Shown: positions 26,001 to 33,858 of the stretch, piece after piece | How the letters are laid out: each line of letters opens with the position of its first letter | How positions within the stretch are numbered: position 1 is the first letter of the stretch | DNA from: Hyphomicrobiaceae bacterium | GTDB taxonomy: Bacteria; Pseudomonadota; Alphaproteobacteria; Rhizobiales; Hyphomicrobiaceae | Direction of reading: 5' to 3' | NCBI GenBank assembly: GCA_025351355.1 | Contig: JANXWC010000185.1 | Coordinates: 1 to 64,000, forward strand | Length of the DNA: 64,000 bases | Made by a program: the position numbers and the translations under genes | The notes under the pieces: generated by a model | Databases searched by the model: none | Told to the model about the DNA's origin: nothing | The model's input: the letters and a program-made list of their open reading frames with translations, nothing else

Positions 26001-26265
26001 CCGTTTTCGGCGTCGGATTGAGGATCGGTTCTGCCAGCGCGAAGATAAGCGCAGCGGCAGCCAGCAAGCGCAGTGCCGTCAGCCACCACGGCGTCCGGTC
26101 CGATTGTTTCTCGGTCGGCGGCAGGCCGACGAGGATACGCGTCGCCGGAAACAGAATACGCACCGGCGCTGGCGGCACCGCGCGCAGCAACCACCAGATC
26201 AGCGGCAACGCCACCAGCCCGCCCAGCAGCATCGGATTGAGGAACGCCAGCCCGCCAAAATTCAT
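23071..26265 (-). CDS. DUF4159 protein with BatA-like N-terminus
   Basis: A 1064-residue membrane protein. The start, FLNPMLLGGLVALPLIWWLLR, is the BatA N-terminal motif; a von Willebrand-like region (LAIDNGWASAARWSDRRAEI) follows. Further helices lie near 655-675 and 680-700. The C-terminal 260 or so residues are a DUF4159 domain (ATFGYVLSGD, IDAYMKNGGMIIFDTRDAG, GGERQREMAFRTGVNIAMYALTGNYK). Residues about 702-772, at the boundary before DUF4159, are translated palindromic repeat sequence. Its partners are the MoxR ATPase and DUF58 genes upstream and the 709-residue membrane protein downstream. No start-site ambiguity. Confidence 0.85.
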   Translation of the reverse strand: MNFGGLAFLNPMLLGGLVALPLIWWLLRAVPPAPVRILFPATRILVGLPPTEKQSDRTPWWLTALRLLAAAALIFALAEPILNPTPKTALAGKGPIVLAIDNGWASAARWSDRRAEIERRITEAEAQGRALVIAPMAFTSKTPAYRIEAPVQARSTMAALEPQPFAPDRARAADALGETLNGQPDASIIWLTDGVDHDGKTAAFAERLKSFANGGSTIVIENGPNQEPVGVAASLGQGGRLEAHVMRTAGPERRGLIHALSARGQRLGETTFTLSTAGNRADVRFDLPLELRNQVARIEIAGERSAGAVHLLDARAQWHRIGILSGASREQAQPLLAPLYYIERALKPFAEIARDEDANLSKSITNLIKGNISVLTLADIGILPKDIHDKVNAWVRKGGVLVRFAGPRLENGGDDLLPAPLRSGGRALGGALSWSTPQPLAPFTDDSLFAGLAVQPDVLVNRQVLADPARLGNETKILARLKDGTPLVTSAKRGEGQLVLFHITANSDWSNLPLSGLFVEMLRRIATLGKPGGVGDVTADDPIATTSADQVAAETAEVLAPTQVLDGYGILKSPPPTAQAITARQLADAKPSAEHPPGLYGPSANPRSLNLLSAKTVLAPLPPLPSGFERRALEGTSARPLKPHLLSLGLALLLIDIIATLWLSGAFGSFGRKAIQRAAMIALVAGLLSAMLDTSGNSAVAGTPSPGAWEGWGEGAAAVRSNAPMGILPPSKAPSLDHRTSPPQGERTNPPPSELLPSPLGEKVGESRMRGCSNCVTGNGAATKLAQFFPQVPQGRGGLNLPPPRPAQIVPAGPDGRAIAATSKATFGYVLSGDAATDQTSQQGLRGLAAFLSAKTAVDPGEPTAINIATDEITFYPVLYWPVLANAQALPEATLAKIDAYMKNGGMIIFDTRDAGTALPPGFGPQSQGGTPLQRLLGNLDLPRLEPVPETHVLTKSFYLLRTFPGRYDNGQLWVEAEAPSDTGQGRQARRVDGVSSILVTSNDFASAWALDARNQPIYPVVPGGERQREMAFRTGVNIAMYALTGNYKADQVHVPALLERLGQ
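23951..24160. repeat. Palindromic repeat block inserted in frame in the DUF4159 gene
   Basis: CTTCTCCCCAAGGGGAGAAG and CTCTCCCCTTGGGGAGGGG palindromes (about 23979-24048) lie between CCCCCTCA and TGAGGGGG arms, and a further arm, CCCCTCACCCCAACCCTCCC at 24122 onward, follows. The block is 210 bp, divisible by three, and free of stops on the coding strand. Confidence 0.85.
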
Positions 26266-26480
26266 CGCGTGGCCTCGTTGATTTCTAACCTACAACCAAT
26301 GTCATCCCGGAAGCCGTCGCGCATTTTATATGCGGCGGTTCTCCGGGATCTTGGCAGGCCAGATGTGATGAAAATGGGTGCCTCGATCGCGAAAAACGCC
26401 GACGGATCAAGATCCGGGATAATCCGTTCGCGCATAGCGCGAACGAATTTCCGGGATGACGGTGGTGGGGTCTGGCTCAT
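26262..26480 (-). CDS. Doubtful 72-residue frame bridging DUF58 and DUF4159
   Basis: This frame overlaps the DUF58 stop by 4 nt at its start (ATGA) and the DUF4159 start by 4 nt at its stop (ATGA). Most of its length is the palindromic repeat at 26301-26460, so the peptide (basic, with SRKFVRAMRERIIPD) is repeat translation and not a recognisable domain. It could matter only by keeping ribosomes on the message across the insertion. Confidence 0.25.
   Translation of the reverse strand: MSQTPPPSSRKFVRAMRERIIPDLDPSAFFAIEAPIFITSGLPRSRRTAAYKMRDGFRDDIGCRLEINEATR
26301..26460. repeat. 160-bp inverted-repeat element between DUF58 and DUF4159
   Basis: GTCATCCCGGAA (26301-26312) and TTCCGGGATGAC (26449-26460) are perfect inverted ends. 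Inside lie further CCGGGAT segments and CGCGCATAGCGCG-type hairpins. This is the GTCATCCCGG repeat type common in Bradyrhizobium relatives, placed precisely at an operon junction. Confidence 0.85.
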
Positions 26481-27454
26481 GAGGCTGCCTCGATGGCATT
26501 TGACGGCACTATCGCAGCCTTGGCGATGGTGGCATCCTGGCCGGCCAGCCGCAGGATCAGCGCCAGGACCGGTTCGGTAGCGGGCTTGTCGGTGTGATGC
26601 ACGGCGAACGACCAGCCGAGATTGCGGCAGAGCGTCGCCAGTTCATCTCGATGAGCGGCGAGCCGAGCCTGATAGGCTGCGCGCAGTCCTTCCGCCCGAT
26701 CGGCGATCCAACGCTCCGAGCCTTCGATGCCGACGAATTCGGTGCGGCCCGCGTACGGCAGCGTTTCCTCGGCGGGGTCGAGCACTTGGATCAGGTGGCC
26801 AACGGCGCCGTTCGCCGCCAGCGAGCGCATCCGCGGCGCAATCGTCTCGATCGGGTCGAGAAAGTCGGAGATCCAGACAGTCGAAGCAAAGCGGCCGATA
26901 CGTTCCTCCGGTGGTGTGCTGGCGATCAGCGATTTGTCTTTCAGGCGCGCGCTCAGCATTTCAGCGATCTTGGTCGTGGTCTTGCGGAACTGCGATGGCT
27001 GCGTCACGCCCATGACGGCGATGCGCTCGCCGGCGCGAATCAGCAATTCGCCGAGGGCAAACATCAATACCAAAGCCCGTTCGCGTTTGGTGATCGGCGC
27101 GAGGTGACTTTTAAATGCCATTGACGGCGACAAGTCCGGCCACAACCACACCGTATGCGCAGTCTCCCACTCGCGTTCGCAGATGTAGAGATGGTCGGAG
27201 CTGGCTGAGCGGCGCCAATCGATCAGGTGCGTCGGGTCGCCGGCCTGGAGCTGGCGGAATTGCCAGAAATTTTCACCGGGCCCTGAGCGCCTACGCCCGT
27301 GCACGCCATGCGCAACTGTCGCCGCGATACGCTGTGCTTCCAGGCTCAATTCCGGCACGCGATCCGCCAAGCCATGGCCTTCGGCCTCATGGCCGAGCAG
27401 CGCCAGCCTGTCTGATCCGCTTGCTGTAGGACCTGCTTTCGAGCGAAGCGCCAC
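26477..27454 (-). CDS. DUF58 domain protein
   Basis: A 325-residue soluble protein of the DUF58 family. The family core RRRSGPGENFWQFRQLQAGDPTHLIDWRRSA lies near 55-85 and includes the G-E-x(F)-x-x-L/F-R-x-Y/L pattern, followed by a von Willebrand-like VWLWPDLSPSM metal-site segment. DUF58 proteins are encoded with MoxR ATPases and are thought to work as their partners or clients. It starts 7 nt after the MoxR stop. Confidence 0.9.
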   Translation of the reverse strand: MALRSKAGPTASGSDRLALLGHEAEGHGLADRVPELSLEAQRIAATVAHGVHGRRRSGPGENFWQFRQLQAGDPTHLIDWRRSASSDHLYICEREWETAHTVWLWPDLSPSMAFKSHLAPITKRERALVLMFALGELLIRAGERIAVMGVTQPSQFRKTTTKIAEMLSARLKDKSLIASTPPEERIGRFASTVWISDFLDPIETIAPRMRSLAANGAVGHLIQVLDPAEETLPYAGRTEFVGIEGSERWIADRAEGLRAAYQARLAAHRDELATLCRNLGWSFAVHHTDKPATEPVLALILRLAGQDATIAKAAIVPSNAIEAAS

Positions 27455-27461
27455 GCAGTGT

Positions 27462-28469
27462 CTACTCCAAAGTTTTGGTCAGATTGCCAATGACGCTGGC
27501 CAGAGTTGCGCCTTCGGCGCGGGCCGAGAACGACAGCGCCATGCGATGCTTGAGCACCGGATCCGCCAGCGCCATGACGTCGTCGATCGAGGGTGCGAGC
27601 CGGCCATCCAACAGCGCTTTGGCACGGATCGCCAGCATCAAGGCTTGGCTTGCGCGCGGTCCTGGGCCCCAGGCGATGAGGCGGTCGGTTTCGGCGCCCT
27701 GACCGGTGCCGGGACGCGCCGCGCGCACCAACTTCAAAATGGACTCCACGACTTTGTCCGGCACCGGGATTTGACGCACCAGGCGCTGGATCGCCATCAG
27801 TTCCTCTGCCGTCACCACCGCTTCAGCCTTGGCGGCTTCGATGCCGGTCGTCGAAAACAGCATGCGGCGCTCCGCGGCGAGGTCGGTATAGCCGACGTCG
27901 ATCTGCAGCAGAAAGCGATCGAGCTGCGCTTCTGGGAGGGGATAGGTGCCTTCCTGCTCCAGCGGGTTTTGCGTTGCCAGCACGTGGAACGGCTGCGGCA
28001 AGTCGTAACGCGCACCAGCCACCGAAACATGGTGCTCCTGCATCGCCTGCAACAGCGCCGATTGTGTTTTCGGGCTGGCGCGGTTGATTTCGTCGGCCAT
28101 CAGGAGTTGGCCGAAAATAGGCCCCTTGATGAAGCGGAACGAGCGCCTTCCGCCGCCCGCGCCTTGAGCTTCTTCCAGCACTTCCGAACCGATGATGTCC
28201 GACGGCATCAAGTCTGGTGTGAACTGGATGCGCTTGGCGTCAAGCCCAAGCACCTTGCCGAACGTCTCAACCATCAACGTCTTGGCGGTCCCGGGTACGC
28301 CGATCAGCAATCCATGCCCGCCCGACAGCAGCGTCACCAGCACGCGCTCAATCACATGCTCCTGGCCGAATACTATTTTGCCGACGGCCTGCTTGGCGCG
28401 TGCCATCTTGGCGGCGGCGGCTTCGATGCGCGGGACGATATCGGTGGTGGTTTCGACGACTGTGCTCAT
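27462..28469 (-). CDS. MoxR family AAA+ ATPase
   Basis: A 335-residue AAA+ protein. The Walker A is GVPGTAKT (about 65-72), Walker B LLMADEINRASPKTQSALLQAM (about 130), with sensor 1 ATQNPLEQEGTYPLPEAQLDRF. MoxR ATPases act as chaperones for metal insertion or complex assembly with von Willebrand-domain partners, which fits the two downstream genes. The start chosen is ATG 28469 (MSTVVETTTD), where homology begins; an upstream in-frame start would add 40 non-conserved residues. First gene of the minus-strand operon. Confidence 0.93.
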   Translation of the reverse strand: MSTVVETTTDIVPRIEAAAAKMARAKQAVGKIVFGQEHVIERVLVTLLSGGHGLLIGVPGTAKTLMVETFGKVLGLDAKRIQFTPDLMPSDIIGSEVLEEAQGAGGGRRSFRFIKGPIFGQLLMADEINRASPKTQSALLQAMQEHHVSVAGARYDLPQPFHVLATQNPLEQEGTYPLPEAQLDRFLLQIDVGYTDLAAERRMLFSTTGIEAAKAEAVVTAEELMAIQRLVRQIPVPDKVVESILKLVRAARPGTGQGAETDRLIAWGPGPRASQALMLAIRAKALLDGRLAPSIDDVMALADPVLKHRMALSFSARAEGATLASVIGNLTKTLE

Positions 28470-28695
28470 AGCGGGGGCTCGACTTGGGCTGGAAGGGGCG
28501 TTGTCGTGGCACTCAAAGTGGTCGATCGGCAGTGTCGGGTCAAACGTGTTCTCATTATGAACGGCTGCATGGCGACCTGCGAGTGCCATTCTTCGGGGTG
28601 CTATGCAGGTTCAGTATACCAGAGCCGAAGCAGAGCGGGCATAAGAGGGAAATCGGTCGCCGAAATTGGGGCCGTCAAAGTCGGAGAGTAGCAGA

Positions 28696-29310
28696 ATGAG
28701 CCAGCAAACGCCGCAGGAATCAGCGATCCATGCGTTAACGCCTGCCAAAGCATCTTCTGAAAGGCTCCCGCCTATACCCGCTCACGAACTGACCGATGAG
28801 CAGCAACGCGCGACCGCCGAATTCAGCGCGGGCCGCGGCTATCCGCCGCTCGGTCCGTTCTGTGTGATGCTGCGCTCGCCGGAGGTGATGCTGCGCGCCA
28901 AAGCGATGGGCGACTACCTGCGTTACCGCAACCGGCTGCCGAAGGACGTGTCAGAAATGGTGATCCTGCAGACGGCGCGTGGCTGGACGCAGAGCTATGA
29001 GTGGGTGGCGCACAGCAAGTTCGCCCTGGAAGCGGGCCTGGACGAGGCAATCATCACGGCCATTGCCGACGGTCGTCGCCCGATTGCACTGAGCGAAGTC
29101 CAAGCTGCGGCCTACGACTTCACGGCCGAACTGCAGGTCAACAAGCGCGTCTCTGATCCGACCTATGCACGCGCGGTCGCTGCTTTCGGCGAGCCCGGCG
29201 TCATCGACCTGATCGGCGTGCAGGGCTACTATACGATACTGGCCATGATGATGAACGTGGCGCGCACCAAGGTCGAAGTGGCTGATCAGCTTCTGCGCTG
29301 GCCGGAGTGA
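28696..29310 (+). CDS. Carboxymuconolactone decarboxylase family protein
   Basis: A 204-residue all-helical CMD-family protein. The region [43 protein letters not shown] matches the CMD core; the position where peroxidase-type members have a CxxC pair reads SYEW here, so this is not an AhpD-like thiol enzyme. Similar proteins are annotated in aromatic or organic-acid catabolism. The ATG at 28696 has GGAGAG upstream. It is followed directly by a 2-hydroxyacid dehydrogenase, so the pair probably acts in one pathway. Confidence 0.85.
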   Translation: MSQQTPQESAIHALTPAKASSERLPPIPAHELTDEQQRATAEFSAGRGYPPLGPFCVMLRSPEVMLRAKAMGDYLRYRNRLPKDVSEMVILQTARGWTQSYEWVAHSKFALEAGLDEAIITAIADGRRPIALSEVQAAAYDFTAELQVNKRVSDPTYARAVAAFGEPGVIDLIGVQGYYTILAMMMNVARTKVEVADQLLRWPE

Positions 29311-29321
29311 CGGAGCGCGCC

Positions 29322-30311
29322 ATGAACATCACCATCCTCGACGATTATTTCGACACGCTGCGGACGCTGCCTTGCTTCACAAAACTCGAGGGCCATGCCG
29401 TCACTGTGTGGAATGATCATCTCCTGGACACCGATGGCTTGGCGGCGCGGCTGGCGCAAACCGAGGCGCTCGTGCTGATCCGCGAGCGCACCAAGGTCCG
29501 CACGCCGCTGCTGGAGCGGTTGCCGAAACTGCGGTTGATCAGCCAGCGCAGCGTTTACCCGCACATCGACGTCGACACTTGCACCCGTCTCGGCATCATC
29601 GTCTCGTCGAGCCAGCACCCGGGTTCGCCATCCTATGCGGCGGCGGAGCTGACCTGGGGCCTGATCCTCGCCGCCGTCAGGCAGATTCCCCAGCAGATGG
29701 CGGCATTGCAAGCTGGTCGCTGGCAGATCGGCGTCGGCTCGTCCCTGCGCGGCAAGACGCTCGGCTTGTATGGATATGGCCGTATCGCCCGTGCTGTCGC
29801 CCGCTACGCCAAGGCTTTCGACATGGGTGTGCTTGTTCTGGCCCGCGCGTCATCGCATGCCGCAGCATTTGCAGATGGTTGCATGATTGCCGCCGACAAT
29901 GCCGAGTTCTTTGCCGCCTGCGACGTCATCTCACTGCAGATGCGGTTGGTCGATGCCACCCGTCACATCGTCGCGTCTGCCGATCTCGCGCGCATGAAGC
30001 CGACGGCGCTGCTGGTCAACACCTCGCGTGCCGGACTGATCGCACCGGGCGCGCTCATTGCAGCCCTGCAGTCGGGACGCCCCGGCATGGCCGCCATCGA
30101 TGTCTACGAGGACGAACCGCTCCGAGACACCACGCACCCGCTGCTCACCATGCCCAACGTCGTAGCCACGCCGCACATCGGCTACGTCACCTCCGACGAG
30201 TACCAACTGCAGTTCGAAGACATCTTCGATCAGATACTGGCTTATGAAGCGGGCACGCCGATCAACGTCGTCAATCCGGCGGTGTTGCAAAACGCGCGAC
30301 GGGCGGGATGA
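29322..30311 (+). CDS. D-isomer specific 2-hydroxyacid dehydrogenase
   Basis: A 329-residue NAD-dependent dehydrogenase of the SerA/D-lactate family. The Rossmann motif [21 protein letters not shown] lies near 148-168. Catalytic residues are placed as usual: R in [11 protein letters not shown] in DVYEDEPL, and H in [13 protein letters not shown]. The reaction interconverts a 2-oxo acid and D-2-hydroxy acid; the exact substrate is unknown. The ATG at 29322 has CGGAG upstream; an in-frame GTG overlapping the previous stop is possible. Confidence 0.88.
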   Translation: MNITILDDYFDTLRTLPCFTKLEGHAVTVWNDHLLDTDGLAARLAQTEALVLIRERTKVRTPLLERLPKLRLISQRSVYPHIDVDTCTRLGIIVSSSQHPGSPSYAAAELTWGLILAAVRQIPQQMAALQAGRWQIGVGSSLRGKTLGLYGYGRIARAVARYAKAFDMGVLVLARASSHAAAFADGCMIAADNAEFFAACDVISLQMRLVDATRHIVASADLARMKPTALLVNTSRAGLIAPGALIAALQSGRPGMAAIDVYEDEPLRDTTHPLLTMPNVVATPHIGYVTSDEYQLQFEDIFDQILAYEAGTPINVVNPAVLQNARRAG

Positions 30312-30343
30312 TGCGACCATCTCCCGCCCCGCGTTGAGGTATC

Positions 30344-30435
30344 TGTAGGTTGGGTCAAGCTCCTGCGCGACCCAACAGCGGCACACACCGCGTGTGGTTT
30401 TTTGGGTCGCGCTGAAGCGCTTGACCCAACCTACA
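30344..30435. repeat. 92-bp element with perfect 17-bp inverted ends
   Basis: TGTAGGTTGGGTCAAGC (30344-30360) and GCTTGACCCAACCTACA (30419-30435) are exact inverted repeats, with an inner pair GCGACCCAA / TTGGGTCGC. It lies between two convergent genes, so the folded RNA could end both transcripts. The sequence type (GGTTGGGT...ACCCAACC) is a known kind of dispersed bacterial palindrome. Confidence 0.85.
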
Positions 30436-30449
30436 TCACTGCGAGGCGC

Positions 30450-31847
30450 TCAAGCTTCGCTCGCCATCGATGCACGTACCGCACCACGATGCGCCTCATC
30501 AGAGGAACCAACGCCGTTGAAGAACAAATTCAACAGGACGGCTGCGAACGAGGTCAACAGAATGCCCGACTCCAACAGCGGTTTCATCGGTTTGTAGGCG
30601 TCGATCAACTTGGCGAAGAACGTCGGTGCGACCAACGGGATCAATCCAAAGCCGACAGACAGTGCCACCACGAACAGGTTGAAACGGCTGCCTTTGAAAT
30701 CGACGTCCGAGAGGATGCGGATGCCGGTCGCCGCAACCATGCCGAACATGATGATACCGGCGCCGCCGAGCACGAACAGAGGTACCGCTTCAACCAGCGC
30801 GCCCAGCTTGGGCACCAGCCCCATGATCAGCATGATCACGCCGCCGGCCACGCACACGAAGCGCGATTTGACTCCAGTCAATCCGACCAGTCCGACGTTC
30901 TGCGAGAACGACGTGTAGGGGAAGGTGTTGAAGACGCCGCCGATGATCGTGCCGAGACCGTCCGTGCGCAAGCCGCGCGTCAGGTCGTCCTTTTGCACGT
31001 GCCTGCCCGTCATTTCGCCGAGCGCCAGGAACATGCCGGTCGATTCAATCATCACCACGATCATCACTACACACATCGTGATCGTGCTGGCGATATCGAA
31101 GGTCGGCAATCCGAACTGGAACGGCGTGATCACCGCGAACCACGGCGCAGCCGCGACCTTCGCGAAGTTCATCGAGCCGAGCTGCCACGCCAGTGCGCAG
31201 CCGAGCACGATGCCTAGCAACACGGCGATGTTCGACAGGAAGCCGGTGAAAAACCGGGTGATGAGCAGGATGAACAACAGCACCAGCGCCGCCATCCCGA
31301 GATTATAGGGATCACCGTAGCCCGGGAGCGTCGGGACGCTGGCACCAGCCGCCCAATTGACGCCGATGCGCATCAGCGAAATGCCGATCATCAGGATGAT
31401 CGACCCCGTCACGACCGGCGGAAATAGTTTGAGCAAATAGCTCATGAGCGGCGCGACCAGCACGGTAAAGATACCGGCGGCGATGGTCGCCCCGAAAATC
31501 AGCGTCAGACGCGCCATGGGGTCGCCGAGAGACTCGTTGCCGGCGATCCCCAGCATGGGCCCGACCGCCGCGAACGTCACGCCCATCATGACCGGCAAGC
31601 GAATGCCGAAGAACGGCGTGACGCCGAGCGATTGAATGATTGTGACCAATCCGCAGGCGAACAGATCGGCATTGACCAGCAGCCCCACCTGCTCCGGCGT
31701 CAGTTTCAAGGCGCGACCGATGATCAGCGGCACGGCAACCGCGCCGGCATACATCACCAGCACGTGCTGCAGCCCAAGCGGGATCAGCAATCCCGGATTG
31801 CCGATGCGGTCGACGGCCGCCGTGCCCTCTATTTGATCGTTCGACAT
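30450..31847 (-). CDS. NCS2 family nucleobase:cation symporter
   Basis: A 465-residue permease with about 14 membrane segments in two inverted repeats, as in the NCS2 (xanthine/uracil) family. Family motifs visible are GLQHVLVMYAGAVAVPLIIG at the first helix, the conserved glutamate region VVMIESTGMFLALGEMTGR, and the NCS2 signature SFSQNVGLVGLTGVKSR. The motif style favours a purine such as xanthine or urate over uracil, but this is inference. The ATG at 31847 has GGGGGAA 6 nt upstream and begins the conserved region. Confidence 0.92.
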   Translation of the reverse strand: MSNDQIEGTAAVDRIGNPGLLIPLGLQHVLVMYAGAVAVPLIIGRALKLTPEQVGLLVNADLFACGLVTIIQSLGVTPFFGIRLPVMMGVTFAAVGPMLGIAGNESLGDPMARLTLIFGATIAAGIFTVLVAPLMSYLLKLFPPVVTGSIILMIGISLMRIGVNWAAGASVPTLPGYGDPYNLGMAALVLLFILLITRFFTGFLSNIAVLLGIVLGCALAWQLGSMNFAKVAAAPWFAVITPFQFGLPTFDIASTITMCVVMIVVMIESTGMFLALGEMTGRHVQKDDLTRGLRTDGLGTIIGGVFNTFPYTSFSQNVGLVGLTGVKSRFVCVAGGVIMLIMGLVPKLGALVEAVPLFVLGGAGIIMFGMVAATGIRILSDVDFKGSRFNLFVVALSVGFGLIPLVAPTFFAKLIDAYKPMKPLLESGILLTSFAAVLLNLFFNGVGSSDEAHRGAVRASMASEA

Positions 31848-31932
31848 GAATTCCCCCAATTTAAAAGCCCGCACATTGACCCCGGCAGAAACCAACCTGT
31901 CAATCCCTGGGCTGCTCAATGGACACGCACCG

Positions 31933-33363
31933 CTACCAACTGAAGCCATGATAAGTTGCGTCGCCGGGCACTTCAGCGAACAAGCGGATGAGATCGACCA
32001 CGTGCACGCCGCCGCGCCGATGTTGCACTGCCGTGCGGATGGCGGCAGTTTCGTGCGCAACGACGACCACATCGCTGGCGTTCATCACGGTCGGCAAGGT
32101 GTCCAATAGGCCACCGGTTTCAAGGGCATCGAGAGCCGGCGCGAGGTGCGCATGGGCTAGGCGAATTTCTTTGGCCTGGGCCGACAGTCGCTGGCCGAGT
32201 TGTAGATTGGGATCATAGATGCGGACACGCATCCGGTCTTGCTGGAGGCGCGCCATCAACTCGAGCATCGGGCTCTCGCGCAAGTCATCGGTACCCGATT
32301 TGAAGGTCAGTCCGAGGATCCCCACGGTTTGGCCATCGAAGCGCATCATAAGCTGGGCGATCAGCTTGTGTGCATCGGCAATCTGCTGCTCGTTGGAGAG
32401 AAGCAGGCTTTCGATCAGCGGCATACGCACTGCGTTTTGGGCACCGATATGCATCGCCGCGCGCACTTCCTTGGGCAGGCAAGATCCACCGAAGGCAAAG
32501 CCCGGCCGCAGATAGTAGGGCGACAGGTTGAGCTTGGTGTCGGCCACAAAAAGTCGCATCACTTCGTGACTGTCGACATCGAGGGGTTTACAGAAACGGC
32601 CGACTTCGTTGGCGAATACCACTTTCGCCGCGTGCCAGATGTTGTCGACGTATTTGACGGTTTCGGCGGCCGGCATGGTGGTGACAAGGATGGGCTGTCC
32701 GGGCGATGCCAAAAGCTGCCGAGCGACGGCTTCGGCGCGCGCGTCGCTGGCTGCAAGCACGATTTTCGACGGGGCGTCGAAATCGGCAATCGCTGAACCC
32801 TCGCGGAGGAACTCCGGGCTGAAGCAGACACCGAAGTCGCGACCCAAAGTCTTGCCCGAAGCAGCCTCGATTTCCGGCACGACAACGCTTTGGGTGGTGC
32901 CAGGGGGCACGCTGCAGCGCAAGATGACGCAGTGATAGCTGGATTTGTGCGCCAGCGCCTCGCCGATGGCGCGGCTCGCCGAGCGGACGCAAGTAAGATC
33001 ACAGCCGCCATCGATACCAGTCGGAGTGCCGACTGCGAGTAGTGTCACGTCACTATCCAGCACCGCGCGGTGAATGTCGTCGGTCGCCTGGATGCGCTGC
33101 GCCTTGAAGCCTTGCGCAATAAGTTGGGCCAATCCCTTTTCGACAATCGGCGCATGGCCGGACGCGACTACAGCCACTTTTGCCTTATCGAGGTCGACGC
33201 CGATGACCGTAAAGCCGCGTGCTGCGAAACAGCCTACCGAAACGACGCCGACATAGCCGAGGCCGATCACGCTAATCGTTGGCAGTGAGATTGTCGGCAG
33301 GGGCGTCACGGCCTCCGCCCTGTCGAGGACCATTACGCTTCGCAGCGCCTGAGACAATGACAT
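31933..33363 (-). CDS. Nucleotide-sugar dehydrogenase, AlgD-like (GDP-mannose 6-dehydrogenase)
   Basis: A 476-residue UDP-glucose/GDP-mannose dehydrogenase with ISVIGLGYVGVVSVGCFAARG for NAD binding near 30-50, VGTPTG, EFLREGSAI, and the catalytic cysteine in FAFGGSCLPKEVRAA. GGSCLPK and the divergent alg44/alg8-like neighbours favour GDP-mannose oxidation to GDP-mannuronate, the alginate precursor; a UDP-sugar cannot be excluded. The family makes four-electron oxidations of a sugar alcohol to an acid. The ATG at 33363 has GAGGA upstream. The first 25 residues extend beyond the usual AlgD start. Confidence 0.85.
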   Translation of the reverse strand: MSLSQALRSVMVLDRAEAVTPLPTISLPTISVIGLGYVGVVSVGCFAARGFTVIGVDLDKAKVAVVASGHAPIVEKGLAQLIAQGFKAQRIQATDDIHRAVLDSDVTLLAVGTPTGIDGGCDLTCVRSASRAIGEALAHKSSYHCVILRCSVPPGTTQSVVVPEIEAASGKTLGRDFGVCFSPEFLREGSAIADFDAPSKIVLAASDARAEAVARQLLASPGQPILVTTMPAAETVKYVDNIWHAAKVVFANEVGRFCKPLDVDSHEVMRLFVADTKLNLSPYYLRPGFAFGGSCLPKEVRAAMHIGAQNAVRMPLIESLLLSNEQQIADAHKLIAQLMMRFDGQTVGILGLTFKSGTDDLRESPMLELMARLQQDRMRVRIYDPNLQLGQRLSAQAKEIRLAHAHLAPALDALETGGLLDTLPTVMNASDVVVVAHETAAIRTAVQHRRGGVHVVDLIRLFAEVPGDATYHGFSW

Positions 33364-33858
33364 TTCAATATCCTCTAATGACCAAAATCGAGCAGCCATT
33401 TGCCAAAGACGGGTGCCCGGTCCACCGTCGAACATAATCGCTAGTGGTCGTCAGGTGTCCCGCAATGTGTGATCTGCGTCGGTCAGGCAAACGCGACGGA
33501 TGGCAAATCGTTTCGTGTACGGATCCAACGTGTCAGACTATTCCGTCATCATAGGCCGCTTTCCATGACAGTATTAACACGAGTACGGATTGGCTCGCCT
33601 ATGCGACCTGCGTATGCCGATGGCAGACTGCCTTTCCAATAGGCAAACAGATCACGCAACCCACCTCCAAATATCGTTTTCTGTCCCGATTTCGTGCTCT
33701 TGATCCGGGCGGCGATTTCCGGCATTTTCCAAATGCACTTTCAATACCTTGCAGTGCTTGCCATGGCGTGGTTCATGCCATTCGGCAGCCGCATGCGTTG
33801 GAGCCCGACGTCGCGGCGAAGCATTCGAGCGTTACGGTTGCGGTGATTTTCGAGGTGT
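33364..33858. promoter_or_regulatory. Divergent control region between algD-like and alg44-like genes
   Basis: These 495 bases must drive the two arms of the polymer locus. No gene, repeat or specific operator was recognised, and I saw no clear sigma54 or EcfG box. The octamer GTACGGAT occurs twice (near 33517 and 33583). Confidence 0.4.

Noticed and set aside
25492-26580. 362-codon open frame on the plus strand
   Set aside because: Antisense to the DUF4159 and DUF58 genes; low-complexity Arg-rich peptide.
27546-28691. 381-codon open frame on the plus strand
   Set aside because: Antisense to the MoxR ATPase gene; composition rich in H, R and Q and no domain.
33364-33858. Sigma54 or EcfG promoter for the alginate-like locus
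   Set aside because: No TGGC-N9-TGC-type or GGAAC-N16-CGTT match was found on reading both strands.
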